In this document: positions 1 to 8,609 of the stretch, in pieces
Layout: every line of letters begins with the position of its first letter
Position numbering within the stretch: the stretch's first letter is position 1
Assembly: GCA_016876015.1 (NCBI GenBank)
Contig: VGOD01000019.1
Span: 1 to 46,588, forward strand
DNA: 46,588 nt
DNA from: Chloroflexota bacterium
Lineage (GTDB): Bacteria > Chloroflexota > Anaerolineae > CG2-30-64-16
Reading direction: 5' to 3'
The notes under the pieces: generated by a model
The model's input: the letters and a program-made list of their open reading frames with translations, nothing else
The model's database searches: none
What the model was told of the DNA's origin: nothing
Program-made: the position numbers and the translations under genes

Positions 1-82
1 GTTTCAGGGCCGTTGGACAACCCAATTCACGTTCTGAAGACCTCGCCGCGCTGACGAGGCCCTCGGTGCTGCCCGCCATACC

Positions 83-106
83 TTCCGGACAGTATTCTGC
101 CCGGAA
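83..106. terminator. Near-perfect palindrome downstream of the truncated C25 gene
   Basis: Two 10-base arms (83-92 and 97-106) pair with one mismatch around the 4-base loop TATT. The hairpin lies about 15 bases beyond the stop of the minus-strand protease gene. No T-run follows on either strand, so it is at best a weak terminator. It could equally be the end of an element that removed the 3' part of the gene. The remaining bases of 1-121 hold no gene I can support. Confidence 0.35.
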
Positions 107-121
107 GCCGGTTAGCCGAAA

Positions 122-2779
122 CTAGAGTTCGAGACAGGTCATCGGCAGCATGATCGGGTAGAAGCTGCCGTTGGCGACCTGCGGCAACGTGTTCACGCCG
201 AACAGAAACTCGCCGGCCCAGTTGCTGATGGAGCTATGTCCCACGTAGTTAAAAAGCAACGCGCCCTGGTTGAAAGCGTCCAGGGTCGCCTGCTGCGCGC
301 GCGTGGCCTGGCTCACCGGATAGGCGGCCGTGCCCAGATAGATCTTGTGAGCCACGAATTCCGGCGGCAGATGATCGGCCACCACATCAGAAAGCTGGTC
401 GAAATACCCGGCGTTATCGGGGTTGTCTGCCACGAAGACCGCGCGCATTCGCCAGGCGCCAGGCGCCGGATTCGTCTCATAGGCGATCGTCTTGTCCACC
501 ATGGCGGTCAGCTCGGCCAGGCTGGTGACCGGGAAGCGCCCCAGATGCATATCGGGCATGGCATCATCGCCTACGACCGCCACATAGCGATTGTCGGCCG
601 CAGTCTCCCCCAACACCGGATCCACATAGGCCAGAAAGGGTGGAATGAAGGTGCGCTTGCCATAACCCTCGTTGTTCAGGAAGTCATAGGTTCCACTGCC
701 CACCAGCAGGACATAGGCGGCCGCAGGCGGAGGCCAGTGAAAGTAGGCGTGCTGAAGAAAGGCGCGAATGGCATGGGGATCCAGCAGTCCGCCGCTGAAC
801 TCGTCGTAGATATCTTGCACGTCAATGACCTGAACCCGCAGACCCTGGCTACGCCGCAACTGCGCCAGCGCCTGAACCCCCGCCAGGAAGTCAGCGTGAG
901 CGATGATCAGCAGATCAGCCCCTGCCGCCGGAGAGCGCAGACCAGATGGCTGATCGGCCGCCAGCCCTGGCGGAGAGCGCACGGCTGTCCCGCCGGCCGC
1001 GTAGTAGGCGCCGGCCGGCGCGGCATCGGTCACGCGCAACGCGTAGCGGGCGTCTGTTCGACCCACGGCGCCGCCGATGAGCCGGACGGGCGTAAGGGGG
1101 TCGCTTACGTCATAAAGCAGTACATCGGGCGATGACCACCCCGTCAGACTGAAGATGCCTGGCCCAGGATCAGGCGTGAAGGCAAGCCGATCGTGCATCG
1201 CGTCGAAGCTGCGCCGATAGGTCAGGGTGAAATGGTTCAGCCATGTGTTTTCCCAGGGCTGGTTAGTGTAGTCGCGCGCGCCGGTGTCGCCAGGAGTGTA
1301 GAGCGTCAGGGTATTGCCGCCAAGCTGCAACAACGACTGATCGAAAGTGAAGGCGGCCAGGGCCTGCACCGCGCCGCTGAAGTAAACGTCGCCGACCAAG
1401 ACGCCATTGATGTAGATTCGCGAATGGTGGTCGGGAACGACGCGGGGGTCGGCTGAGCCGCCCCATAGATCCAGCGTCAGGCTCACCGCGCCCGTCGACA
1501 AGGGGTTCTCGACCGTAAAGGCCGCGGTGAAAGTGAGCACCGAGCCGCGGCTGAGCACATAGGTCTGGCCCCAGTACCAGTGATCCACGCCGGATGCCGC
1601 GGGCATGATGCTGCGATAGATGCGATCCTGCTCGAAACGCTGTGTGTGTGGAAAAGAGTCGGCCGGCGTATCATTCGTCGGCGACACATCGCGCGTGGTC
1701 ATGCGGCGGCCGGCTGCCCGGCCCACGACCAGCCAGAGGGTGTTGGCGTCGGTGTAGAAGCTGCGCACGGAGCGCGCGTAGAAGCGAATCACGTCGCCGG
1801 GATCGAACCGGCCATCGGCCTCGCCGGTCACCTCAACGGCCAGCTCGTTATCCCCCTCGTAGACCTGAAGAGTACGTGGATCAAGACCGGTCAGCGGCAC
1901 GCCAGCCGCGAGCAGATCGGCGTAGCCTAGCCGATAGATGCCGGTCTCGCGCAAGGTGATCCGATAGCGCACGGCGTCCAGCGGCAGACCCACGGCCGCG
2001 ACCTCTGGCGTGGGTGGGTTCGCGCGCCAGAGCGCGGCCTGCGCCGGGTTGGCGACAACCTGAGCGATCAGCGCATCGAAGCCGCCCACATCCGGCCGCG
2101 CGGCGGCCGGCGGCGTTGGGGCGGCGCCGGCGAAGCTCACTCGCACGCGCATATAGCTGATGTGGCGCAGCTCGGCCGTGGCGGGCGTATATTGCAGAGG
2201 GTAGATCGTCAGTCGCGCCAGACGCACATCCCGCACATAACCCGCTTCCTCGATGGTCGCCAGGGTCGCAGGGTAAGCCCCGAGAGAACGGTAGGCGGCG
2301 GCATCACGCGCGAACACCTCGTTCAGACCGGTCGCGCGCGTCAGATCGGGCTTTCCCGTTGCAGGGTCCACGGGCGCATTCGGCGTCAGTGCAGCCACAG
2401 GATAGACCGGGTAGGCAAGTCGCCCGCGGCTTTCAGATACCACCTCGACCTCCACAGCGAGGCCGGCGCCTGGGGGCGCAGCCAACAGGATGCTCTTGGC
2501 GGGCAGATCCGGGAAGCCCGGCCGATCGCCGGCGTCGAAGCCCGCGACGCTCAGTCGCGTGTAGTCAGCGCCATCATCGCCAACAACTGTGTCAACGTGA
2601 TACGCAGGGACCACCACCTCCAGGGTCACGCCCTCCTCTGACGCCGAGAGCACGCGCGTCGTTGGTTCGGAAGCTGCTGTTTGAGCCAGGGCTGCACGCC
2701 ACCCGCCCAACATCAGCCAGCAAGCTGCCAGAGGCAGGACCGCCAGCCATAACCATCTCGCTCTGTTCTGTCCAGTCAT
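122..2779 (-). CDS. Gingipain-like C25 cysteine peptidase, 3'-truncated
   Basis: The product (885 aa) is a secreted cysteine protease of the gingipain/PorU (C25) type. I chose the ATG at 2779 because it opens directly onto a signal peptide: MTGQNRAR, a hydrophobic stretch, then an Ala-X-Ala-like site near residue 33. The longer reading begins at a TTG and has no logic before this point. The N-terminal two thirds look like the propeptide and beta-sandwich region of PorU-like proteins. The C25 domain follows, with the catalytic His in YVGHSS and the catalytic Cys in MTCLE. The stop codon comes two residues after MTCLE, whereas family members continue for tens to hundreds of residues beyond this Cys. 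The gene is therefore probably truncated. No frame in 1-121 restores a recognisable continuation. A promoter at 2843-2871 fits it. The protein family is secure; whether it is active is doubtful. Confidence 0.8.
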   Translation of the reverse strand: MTGQNRARWLWLAVLPLAACWLMLGGWRAALAQTAASEPTTRVLSASEEGVTLEVVVPAYHVDTVVGDDGADYTRLSVAGFDAGDRPGFPDLPAKSILLAAPPGAGLAVEVEVVSESRGRLAYPVYPVAALTPNAPVDPATGKPDLTRATGLNEVFARDAAAYRSLGAYPATLATIEEAGYVRDVRLARLTIYPLQYTPATAELRHISYMRVRVSFAGAAPTPPAAARPDVGGFDALIAQVVANPAQAALWRANPPTPEVAAVGLPLDAVRYRITLRETGIYRLGYADLLAAGVPLTGLDPRTLQVYEGDNELAVEVTGEADGRFDPGDVIRFYARSVRSFYTDANTLWLVVGRAAGRRMTTRDVSPTNDTPADSFPHTQRFEQDRIYRSIMPAASGVDHWYWGQTYVLSRGSVLTFTAAFTVENPLSTGAVSLTLDLWGGSADPRVVPDHHSRIYINGVLVGDVYFSGAVQALAAFTFDQSLLQLGGNTLTLYTPGDTGARDYTNQPWENTWLNHFTLTYRRSFDAMHDRLAFTPDPGPGIFSLTGWSSPDVLLYDVSDPLTPVRLIGGAVGRTDARYALRVTDAAPAGAYYAAGGTAVRSPPGLAADQPSGLRSPAAGADLLIIAHADFLAGVQALAQLRRSQGLRVQVIDVQDIYDEFSGGLLDPHAIRAFLQHAYFHWPPPAAAYVLLVGSGTYDFLNNEGYGKRTFIPPFLAYVDPVLGETAADNRYVAVVGDDAMPDMHLGRFPVTSLAELTAMVDKTIAYETNPAPGAWRMRAVFVADNPDNAGYFDQLSDVVADHLPPEFVAHKIYLGTAAYPVSQATRAQQATLDAFNQGALLFNYVGHSSISNWAGEFLFGVNTLPQVANGSFYPIMLPMTCLEL

Positions 2780-2842
2780 CGCATCACCCGTAGCCCATAG
2801 CCGAGTCCGAAACCCGTCGCCGGTCTCGCGATCCAACAAACT

Positions 2843-2871
2843 TTATTACATAAGACGCACGCCCACGTCAA
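2843..2871 (-). promoter_or_regulatory. Promoter of the C25 protease gene
   Basis: On the minus strand TTGACG (2871-2866) is separated by 17 bases from TAATAA (2848-2843). Transcription would start near 2836, giving a leader of about 57 bases before the ATG at 2779. The 307 bases between the two divergent starts (2780-3086) otherwise hold only this promoter and the weaker fhs one. Confidence 0.6.
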
Positions 2872-2986
2872 ACGTCACGTCCAGCCAGGCAGGAGGTTGC
2901 AGGCCATCCCCCAGCAACACTGAGACTGTCGTTGCCAAGACAGACGCCTCAAGTGCGAAACCCGGCCATACATGACCCCTGTCATT

Positions 2987-3013
2987 TTGACGCGGGCGCC
3001 TCCATGTTATCAT
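2987..3013 (+). promoter_or_regulatory. Possible fhs promoter
   Basis: TTGACG (2987-2992) is followed 15 bases later by TATCAT (3008-3013). The spacer is short compared with the 17 bases seen at other promoters here, so this is a weak call. The region is AT-richer than its surroundings and about 75 bases upstream of the fhs start. Confidence 0.35.
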
Positions 3014-3086
3014 ATGATGCCAGATAGGTCTATTACGGCACAAGCTCCGTCATTTCACCACACAACTACATGGAGGCTGGAAACCG

Positions 3087-4958
3087 ATGAAGCGTCTGAC
3101 CCCTGTACCGAGCGATCTGGAAATCGCCCAGGCCGCCGAGATGAAGCCGATCCTCGAGATCGCCGCGTCCCTCGGCCTCGACCCCGACGACCTGGACTTG
3201 TATGGCAAGTACAAGGCCAAGATCCATCTGGATGTCCTCGACAAATTCAAGGATCGGCCGCAAGGCAAATACATTGACGTGACCGCCATCACGCCGACCC
3301 CCTTGGGCGAGGGCAAGACCACAACCACTATCGGCCTGACGCAAGGGTTGGGCGTGCTGGGCAAGAGCGTGGTGGCTGCCATCCGCCAGCCCTCGCAGGG
3401 CCCCACCTTCGGCATCAAGGGCGGCGCGGCCGGCGGCGGCTACAGCCAGGTGGTGCCAATGGAGGACTTCAACCTGCACCTGACAGGCGACATCCATGCC
3501 ATCACCGCCGCGCACAACCTGATCGCAGCGGCCATCGACGCGCGGATGTTGCACGAGTCAGATGCAGACGCTCAAACGATGTTCGAGCGCCTGTGCCCGC
3601 CCGACAAGACCGGCAAACGGGCCTTTTCGCCTACCATGCTGCGCCGGCTCAAGAAGCTGGGCATCGCCAAGACCGATCCTGACGAGCTGACGGCCGAAGA
3701 GCGCGCCCGTTTCGCCGTGCTCGACATTGACCCTGCCGGCGTCACCTGGAATCGCGTCATTGACATCTCCGACCGCTTTCTGCGCCGGATCGAGATCGGC
3801 CTGGGCCCCGAAGAAAAAGGCAAGACGCGTATCACCGGCTATGACATCACAGTCGCCTCTGAGTTGATGGCGATCCTGGCCCTCACGACCGGTTTGGAGG
3901 ATTTGCGGGAGCGCATCGGCCGCGTAGTGATCGGCGTCAGCCGGAAGGGTGAAGCGGTAACGGTCGAAGACTTGGGCGCGGCTGGCGCAGCCACCGTCCT
4001 GATGAAGGACGCCATCATGCCCACGCTGATGCAGACGTTGGAGGGGCAACCAGCCACGGTCCACGCGGGGCCCTTCGCCAACATCGCACACGGCAACTCT
4101 TCCATCATCGCCGACCAGATCGCGCTCAAGCTGGCCGACTATGTAGTCACAGAATCCGGTTTCGGCGCAGACATGGGCATGGAGAAGTTCTTCGACATCA
4201 AGTGCCGCTACTCGGGCTTGATCCCCAACTGCGTAGTGTTGGTGGCCACCGTGCGCGCGCTGAAGATGCACGGCGGCGGGCCCAGGGTAGTCGCGGGCCG
4301 GCCGTTGGACTTCGCGTACACCACCGAGAACCTGCCGCTGTTGGAGAAGGGCATTTCTAATCTGGTGGCGCACATCGAGAACATCAAACGCTACGGCATC
4401 CCGGTGGTCGTGGCGGTGAACCAGTTCAAGGACGACACGCCGGCCGAATTCGCGCTGATCCGTGAGAAGGCGATCGCAGCAGGCGCCGAGGACGCAGTGC
4501 TCAGCACGCACTGGGCCAACGGCGGCGACGGCGCGGTCAAGCTGGCCGAGGCGGTGATCGCGGCCTGCGATCAACCGAGCGACTTCCGCTTCCTCTATCC
4601 GCTAGAGTGGAGCATCAAGGAGAAGATCGAGAAGATCGCCAGGGATATCTACGGCGCGGGCAGCGTCTCGTACACACCCGAGGCCGAGGCGAAGATCGAG
4701 CTGTACACCCGCCTGGGCTTTGACAAGCTGCCGATGTGCATGGCCAAGACGCACTTGAGCTTGAGCCACGACCCGAACCTGAAGGGCCGGCCCCAGGGCT
4801 ACGTCTTCCCGGTTCGCGACATCCGCGCCAGCGTGGGCGCAGGGTTCCTGTATCCCCTCTGCGGCGAGATGCGCACCATGCCCGGCCTGCCAACGCGGCC
4901 GGTGTTCTACGATGTGGACCTCGACCTGGAGACCGGGCGCGTGGTGGGGCTGTTCTAA
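3087..4958 (+). CDS. fhs: Formate--tetrahydrofolate ligase
   Basis: The enzyme makes 10-formyl-tetrahydrofolate from formate, THF and ATP in the cytoplasm, feeding one-carbon units to purine and fMet-tRNA synthesis. The nucleotide-binding segment [12 protein letters not shown] at about residues 70-81 is diagnostic, and the conserved core ([26 protein letters not shown]) is intact. At 623 aa it is longer than the roughly 560 aa of acetogen enzymes. The extra length lies in an insert around residues 150-220, as in eukaryote-type domains. A GGAGG motif about 10 bases before the ATG supports the start. It stands alone, with divergent C25 upstream and a separately promoted FmdB gene downstream. 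No Wood-Ljungdahl partners are in the window, so a biosynthetic role is more likely than acetogenesis. Confidence 0.97.
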   Translation: MKRLTPVPSDLEIAQAAEMKPILEIAASLGLDPDDLDLYGKYKAKIHLDVLDKFKDRPQGKYIDVTAITPTPLGEGKTTTTIGLTQGLGVLGKSVVAAIRQPSQGPTFGIKGGAAGGGYSQVVPMEDFNLHLTGDIHAITAAHNLIAAAIDARMLHESDADAQTMFERLCPPDKTGKRAFSPTMLRRLKKLGIAKTDPDELTAEERARFAVLDIDPAGVTWNRVIDISDRFLRRIEIGLGPEEKGKTRITGYDITVASELMAILALTTGLEDLRERIGRVVIGVSRKGEAVTVEDLGAAGAATVLMKDAIMPTLMQTLEGQPATVHAGPFANIAHGNSSIIADQIALKLADYVVTESGFGADMGMEKFFDIKCRYSGLIPNCVVLVATVRALKMHGGGPRVVAGRPLDFAYTTENLPLLEKGISNLVAHIENIKRYGIPVVVAVNQFKDDTPAEFALIREKAIAAGAEDAVLSTHWANGGDGAVKLAEAVIAACDQPSDFRFLYPLEWSIKEKIEKIARDIYGAGSVSYTPEAEAKIELYTRLGFDKLPMCMAKTHLSLSHDPNLKGRPQGYVFPVRDIRASVGAGFLYPLCGEMRTMPGLPTRPVFYDVDLDLETGRVVGLF

Positions 4959-4965
4959 ACAGGGG

Positions 4966-4985
4966 TCAGGAGACCGGGATCCTGA
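4966..4985 (+). terminator. Weak hairpin after fhs
   Basis: Six-base arms TCAGGA (4966-4971) and TCCTGA (4980-4985) enclose an 8-base loop, with TTTT at 991-994 bases of the same line (4991-4994). It is a candidate terminator only; the T-run is short and displaced by five bases. Confidence 0.3.
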
Positions 4986-5048
4986 GTCAGTTTTCTGCTG
5001 CCAGGCGATGCTTCGCTGATTTCTGACGCCCGACTCCTGTCCGCTGAT

Positions 5049-5077
5049 TTGTCAAACTGCCGCTGCAGGAGTATAAT
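5049..5077 (+). promoter_or_regulatory. Promoter of the FmdB-family gene
   Basis: TTGTCA (5049-5054), 17-base spacer, TATAAT (5072-5077). The -10 is perfect consensus. Transcription would start around 5084, leaving a leader of about 27 bases that contains the AGGAGG ribosome site at 5094-5099. Confidence 0.75.
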
Positions 5078-5110
5078 CGCACCGTGGCTTTTCAGGAGGG
5101 GAACACAGCG

Positions 5111-5419
5111 ATGCCGATCTATGAATACGAGTGCGAACAGTGTGGGGTGCGATTCGAAAAACTGCAGCGCATGGTTGATCCGGCGCTGAGCAACTGCCCG
5201 GAGTGCAATGGGCATGTCCATCGTGTCATGCAGCCGGTTGGTGTGATCTTCCGGGGTTCCGGGTTCTACGTGACTGACAATCGCGGCAAGTCGTCCACCG
5301 GTATGCCGCCCAAGAAGAAAGAGGATGACGGCAAGCCCGCGTCCACGACCAGCAGCGAGTCGAGCAGCACGGCTTCGGCGACCAGCGAGCCGTCGGCCGC
5401 AGCCAACAAGAAGGAGTGA
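5111..5419 (+). CDS. FmdB-family zinc ribbon protein
   Basis: This small protein (102 aa) starts with the hallmark MPIYEYEC of the FmdB/CxxC_CXXC_SSSS regulatory family. Two CxxC knuckles (CEQC near residue 9 and CPEC near residue 31) would bind one zinc. They are followed by GSGFYVTD, also typical. The C-terminal 45 residues are a low-complexity Lys/Ser/Thr/Ala tail, probably disordered. I chose the ATG at 5111 over the upstream GTG at 5084 because AGGAGG sits 11 bases before it and homologues begin MPxYEY. The family is widespread; a regulatory role in amidase or formamidase expression has been proposed for a few members, but the function here is unknown. Confidence 0.9.
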   Translation: MPIYEYECEQCGVRFEKLQRMVDPALSNCPECNGHVHRVMQPVGVIFRGSGFYVTDNRGKSSTGMPPKKKEDDGKPASTTSSESSSTASATSEPSAAANKKE

Positions 5420-5440
5420 TGGCTCTCTGAATTCCAGGAA

Positions 5441-5539
5441 GCGGCCGCTCTCGTGGCCGCACATCCCAGACGCGCAGATCGCCAGGCGAAGGCTTCGCCT
5501 GGCGATTTACGTTGCGGAGCGACTCTGCGCGGTCGCTCC
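5441..5539. terminator. Three successive hairpins between convergent genes
   Basis: Three inverted repeats fill the gap between the FmdB gene (plus) and the membrane-protein gene (minus). Arms are 5441-5446/5455-5460 (GCGGCC), 5478-5490/5494-5506 (13 perfect pairs, 3-base loop) and 5516-5523/5532-5539 (GGAGCGAC/GTCGCTCC). The central one is followed by TT and preceded by AA-poor sequence, so it could work in both directions. Together they probably terminate both converging transcripts. Confidence 0.65.
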
Positions 5540-5542
5540 CTT

Positions 5543-6673
5543 TCAGATACTCGGCCCGGACTCCTCCGGCGCTTGCGGTGCGACTTCAGCCGGCACGGTC
5601 AAACCAAGATCGCCTGGCGCAGGCAGACCGATTACCGCAGACGGTTCGGGCGCCGGCGCCACAGCGGGCGGCGGCGCGGACGCCTGTCCGGTCAGCCGCC
5701 GATACACCTCGGCGTAGAGCGTCAGGCCAAAGGTCTGCATGAAGCTCTGCAGCAACAGGCTGGCCAGGGCTGATCCGATGCCTGCCAACGCCACCGTCAC
5801 GGGAGTGAACTCCGGCATCACCGGCGGCCGGTTGGCAGTGAAGTCACCCATCAGCGCGGTCCACCAGCCGAACCACCTGCTGAGCCAGGGCCAGGCCAGT
5901 GGCAGGGTCAGCAGTTGCAGAGTAATGCTGACCACGATGCTGAGGATTAAGAGCAGGAGCCAGAAAACGATCATCGCGCCCAGATGGCGGCTGGCCAACC
6001 GCCAGCCTTCGGAGATCGCCGGTCCCAAGCCACGGCGGCCCTGCACCGCGGACTGGTACATCAGCGGCGCGAAGATGGCCATCGCCAGTCCGACGAACAC
6101 ATAGAGGCAGATCACGGCGCAGAAGATTGCGAAGATGGCCAACACGATCGCACCCTCCTCATCGCCGCGGCCCGTGGAAGAAGCGGCCAGCCCCATCAGG
6201 CCCAGAATGCCGCAGAGATAGGCGCCGCCGACCAGGAGGATCGCCGGCATCCACCACAGCAGGTCGAGCAGGAACAGGTAGATGGCCCGCTCCAGGCCGG
6301 CGCGCAGCCCGCGGCCCGTCTCGGTGGTCGCGCCGCGCCAGGCGATGGCGGCCTCGTGGATCGTCGCGCCGCGCATGACGAGATTCACCAGGTAACCCAA
6401 CAGGGCCAGCAAGATCATGGTAGTCAGACCGACGAAGAGCAACCCCAGGCTGCTCATGAACACGCCGGGCATGTTGGTGGGTCCCAGGCCCCCAGGCCGG
6501 TCAGCCCAACCGCGCACCATTTGGAACCAGTTGTTCTGCCAGCCCAGCGCGGCGACCAGGTATATCCCGCCGCCGATGGCAACCAGCGCCTGCCCCAAGA
6601 AGCCGAACAGCCACAGCTTCTTGTGTCGCCAGATGGCCGTGAACGTCCCGATGAAGATTTCACCGTATGGCAT
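5543..6673 (-). CDS. Multi-pass membrane protein of unknown function
   Basis: The product (376 aa) is an integral membrane protein. About six hydrophobic spans are visible, near residues 20-45, 70-95, 130-165, 175-210, 230-260 and 290-320. A Pro/Ala-rich soluble tail follows. The N-terminus (MPYGEIFIGTFTAIWRHKKL) resembles the opening of uncharacterised bacterial membrane proteins in which an amphipathic helix precedes a duplicated three-helix unit. I do not recognise a catalytic motif and assign no function. AAGGAGG lies nine bases before the ATG. It begins 19 bases after the stop of the RelE-like toxin, so it may be co-transcribed with the toxin-antitoxin pair. Its 3' end abuts the triple hairpin. 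Confidence 0.8.
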   Translation of the reverse strand: MPYGEIFIGTFTAIWRHKKLWLFGFLGQALVAIGGGIYLVAALGWQNNWFQMVRGWADRPGGLGPTNMPGVFMSSLGLLFVGLTTMILLALLGYLVNLVMRGATIHEAAIAWRGATTETGRGLRAGLERAIYLFLLDLLWWMPAILLVGGAYLCGILGLMGLAASSTGRGDEEGAIVLAIFAIFCAVICLYVFVGLAMAIFAPLMYQSAVQGRRGLGPAISEGWRLASRHLGAMIVFWLLLLILSIVVSITLQLLTLPLAWPWLSRWFGWWTALMGDFTANRPPVMPEFTPVTVALAGIGSALASLLLQSFMQTFGLTLYAEVYRRLTGQASAPPPAVAPAPEPSAVIGLPAPGDLGLTVPAEVAPQAPEESGPSI

Positions 6674-6692
6674 ATAGACCTCCTTGTCAAAG

Positions 6693-6986
6693 TCACGTGC
6701 CTTCTCGGCCCAAGCCCAGCCGCTTGTACAGATCCGGGTGCTTCAGCCCGACATACATGAGTTCTACGACCTGCTCATCCTCATGTACTTGCCACACAAG
6801 ACGGTATTCGCGCGGCAGCCAGAGGCGATAGTAGCCGGGATGCTCTTCAAGCTCCTTCGCCTGCGCGGGACAGGGCATGTCCGCCAAATCCCTGACCTGC
6901 CGGCGAGCCATACTCCTGATGTCACCTGGCAAGCCTTCGAGTTGTCGCATGAATTCCCGGTCATAGCGCAGATGGTACGCCGCCAT
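6693..6986 (-). CDS. RelE/ParE-family toxin
   Basis: The 97-aa protein has the compact fold signature of RelE/ParE toxins: an N-terminal strand-helix unit (YDREFMRQLEGLP), a second helix (VRDLADMP), and the beta-sheet stretch YYRLWLPREYRLVWQV followed by ELMYVGLKHPDLY. RelE relatives cleave ribosome-bound mRNA, while ParE relatives poison gyrase; I cannot separate these from sequence alone. The ATG overlaps the antitoxin stop by one base (TGATG at 6984-6988), so the pair is translationally coupled, with antitoxin first. The conserved Arg/Tyr residues in the last strands are retained, so the toxin looks intact. Confidence 0.8.
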   Translation of the reverse strand: MAAYHLRYDREFMRQLEGLPGDIRSMARRQVRDLADMPCPAQAKELEEHPGYYRLWLPREYRLVWQVHEDEQVVELMYVGLKHPDLYKRLGLGREGT

Positions 6987-7225
6987 CAGCCTTCACCATC
7001 CAGGTAAGCTGTCAGAGTATCCCACTCTTCCGCGGTGACAGTCATCACCTCTTCCGGGTGTTTGCGCCGGCGCGCCTGGGTAGTCTCGACCTGCTTCCAT
7101 AAGAAGGCATCTTCGGCATATCGGCTCTTGATGAACGTAATGAAGTCCAGTACTTGCTCTGCCAGTGGAACTGGCAGTGTTTCGACTTCACGTTTAAGTA
7201 GTTCGTACGCCATGGTCGCGGCCAT
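6986..7225 (-). CDS. Antitoxin (DUF2281-like) of the RelE-type pair
   Basis: The 79-aa product begins MAATMAYELLKREVETLPV and continues VLDFITFIKSRY, the helical pattern of small antitoxins usually found next to RelE-type toxins. The C-terminal half is charged and probably folds onto the toxin. Two in-frame ATGs four codons apart are possible; the first has GGGAGG upstream and is used here. The promoter at 7276-7304 sits just upstream. By analogy with other type II systems the complex may repress its own promoter, but I see no clear operator. Confidence 0.72.
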   Translation of the reverse strand: MAATMAYELLKREVETLPVPLAEQVLDFITFIKSRYAEDAFLWKQVETTQARRRKHPEEVMTVTAEEWDTLTAYLDGEG

Positions 7226-7275
7226 CTTGGACAGCCTCCCTATTGCATCCTCTCTCTGCCATTCTTACGGGAACA

Positions 7276-7304
7276 ATTCTAACGCCGATTGGACAAAACG
7301 CCAA
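7276..7304 (-). promoter_or_regulatory. Promoter of the toxin-antitoxin operon
   Basis: On the minus strand TTGGCG (7304-7299), 17-base spacer, TAGAAT (7281-7276). It drives the antitoxin, toxin and possibly the membrane-protein gene, and lies back to back with the tgt promoter. Confidence 0.6.
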
Positions 7305-7331
7305 ACCGCCGAAGCGCAGGCATGGGTGCTT

Positions 7332-7360
7332 TTGACATTCCACGGCCATCGTGCTAACCT
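7332..7360 (+). promoter_or_regulatory. Promoter of tgt-uppP
   Basis: Perfect TTGACA (7332-7337), 17-base spacer, TAACCT (7355-7360). The predicted start near 7367 places an array of 8-base repeats (7369-7396) in the leader of tgt. Confidence 0.6.
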
Positions 7361-7368
7361 TGTCGGAC

Positions 7369-7396
7369 GAGGAAACAGGGAAACAAGTAGACAAGG
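7369..7396. repeat. Octad repeat array in the tgt leader
   Basis: Units GAGGAAAC (7369-7376), AGGGAAAC (7377-7384), AAGTAGAC (7385-7392) and a partial AAGG follow one another at 8-base spacing. It is one of several unrelated short arrays in the window. Confidence 0.6.
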
Positions 7397-7415
7397 CGCT
7401 CAATACGCTATCCCA

Positions 7416-8591
7416 ATGTTCGACTTCACTCTGGCCGCCGCCGATCCCCACACCGCCGCCCGATCCGGCGCATACAACACGCCCCATGGGCCGATCGCCA
7501 CACCCGTTTTCGCGCCAGTCGGCACCCAGGCCACGGTGAAGACGCTGACCCCGCGCGATCTGGCCGAGGTGGGCGCGACGCTGGTGCTGGCAAACACCTA
7601 CCATTTGTACCTGCGGCCCGGCGTCCACCTGGTGCAAGATTTCGGGGGGCTGCACAGCTTCATGGGCTGGCCCCAACCGCTGCTGACCGATTCCGGCGGC
7701 TTCCAGGTGTTCAGCCTGGCCCAGATGCGCAAGGTGGACGCCGATGGCGTCACGTTTCGCTCGCACCTCGACGGCAGCCTGCACCGCTTTACGCCCGAGA
7801 GCGCGATCGCGGCCCAAGAGGCGCTGGGCGCGGACATCATCATGTGCCTGGACGAATGCCCCGATCCGCTCGACCGGGCCTACAACGAGCAGGCGCTCCG
7901 CCGCACTCACGCCTGGGCCAGCCGCTGCCAGGCAGCCCACCGCCGGACCGATCAGGCCCTCTTCGGCATCGTGCAGGGCGGCATCTTCGACGATCTGCGC
8001 GTCGAGAGCGCCCGCATACTGACCGCGCTGGGCTTTGCTGGTTATGCCATCGGCGGGCTGAGCGTGGGCGAGACCAAGCCGCAAATGTACGCGACCCTCG
8101 ACGTGACCGTGCCAGAGTTGCCCGCCGATCGGCCGCGTTACCTGATGGGGGTCGGCGCGCCCGAAGACGTGATCGAAGGCGTGGCCCGCGGCATAGACAT
8201 CTTCGATTGCGTACTGCCCACGCGCGTTGCGCGCAACGGCGGCTTGTTCACGCGCGGCGGCCGGCTCAACATGCGCAACGCGCAGTACGCCGCCGACCCG
8301 TTGCCCGTGGAGCCGGGCTGTGATTGTTACGCCTGCCAGCACTTCAGCCGAGCTTATCTGCGCCACTTGCTCAAGGCGGAGGAAATCTTGGGCTTGCACC
8401 TGGCGACGATCCACAACGTCCGCTTCATGCTGCGGCTGATGGCCGACATTCGCTCGCACATAGCCGCGGGAACGTTCGCTGCGTTCCGCGGCCAGTTCAT
8501 GGCCGGCTACCGCCTCCCGAACCAAGAGGCGCGACACGCGCAACATGCGGCGACCCTGGCGCGACGACAGACCGAAAGAGTGACAAGGTGA
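7416..8591 (+). CDS. tgt: tRNA-guanine(34) transglycosylase (queuine tRNA-ribosyltransferase)
   Basis: This enzyme exchanges guanine 34 for the queuosine precursor preQ1 in tRNAs with GUN anticodons. The 391-aa product has the base-binding Asp in LLTDSGGFQVFS (D92), GIVQGG, the catalytic Asp in DIFDCVLPTR (D264) and the zinc site C302-C304-C307-H333. I chose the ATG at 7416 because homologues start close to FDF and the 127 codons before it match no family. No strong ribosome site precedes it. The last residues (RRQTERVTR) are encoded within an octad repeat array, so the extreme C-terminus may be repeat-derived. uppP follows after 18 bases, suggesting one transcript. No queuosine synthesis genes lie nearby. 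Confidence 0.95.
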   Translation: MFDFTLAAADPHTAARSGAYNTPHGPIATPVFAPVGTQATVKTLTPRDLAEVGATLVLANTYHLYLRPGVHLVQDFGGLHSFMGWPQPLLTDSGGFQVFSLAQMRKVDADGVTFRSHLDGSLHRFTPESAIAAQEALGADIIMCLDECPDPLDRAYNEQALRRTHAWASRCQAAHRRTDQALFGIVQGGIFDDLRVESARILTALGFAGYAIGGLSVGETKPQMYATLDVTVPELPADRPRYLMGVGAPEDVIEGVARGIDIFDCVLPTRVARNGGLFTRGGRLNMRNAQYAADPLPVEPGCDCYACQHFSRAYLRHLLKAEEILGLHLATIHNVRFMLRLMADIRSHIAAGTFAAFRGQFMAGYRLPNQEARHAQHAATLARRQTERVTR

Positions 8592-8603
8592 CAGGGTGAA
8601 AGG
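8577..8603. repeat. Octad repeat array at the tgt/uppP junction
   Basis: Units AGAGTGAC (8577-8584), AAGGTGAC (8585-8592) and AGGGTGAA (8593-8600) run from the last codons of tgt into the ribosome-binding region of uppP, whose AAAGGA overlaps the last unit. Confidence 0.6.
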
Positions 8604-8609
8604 AATCCT

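Noticed and set aside
2846-3043. 65-codon minus-strand frame upstream of the C25 gene
   Set aside because: It covers the divergent promoters, has no family motif and no ribosome site.
4959-5048. Riboswitch or small RNA between fhs and the FmdB gene
   Set aside because: Only a short hairpin and a promoter are visible; no conserved riboswitch core can be recognised.
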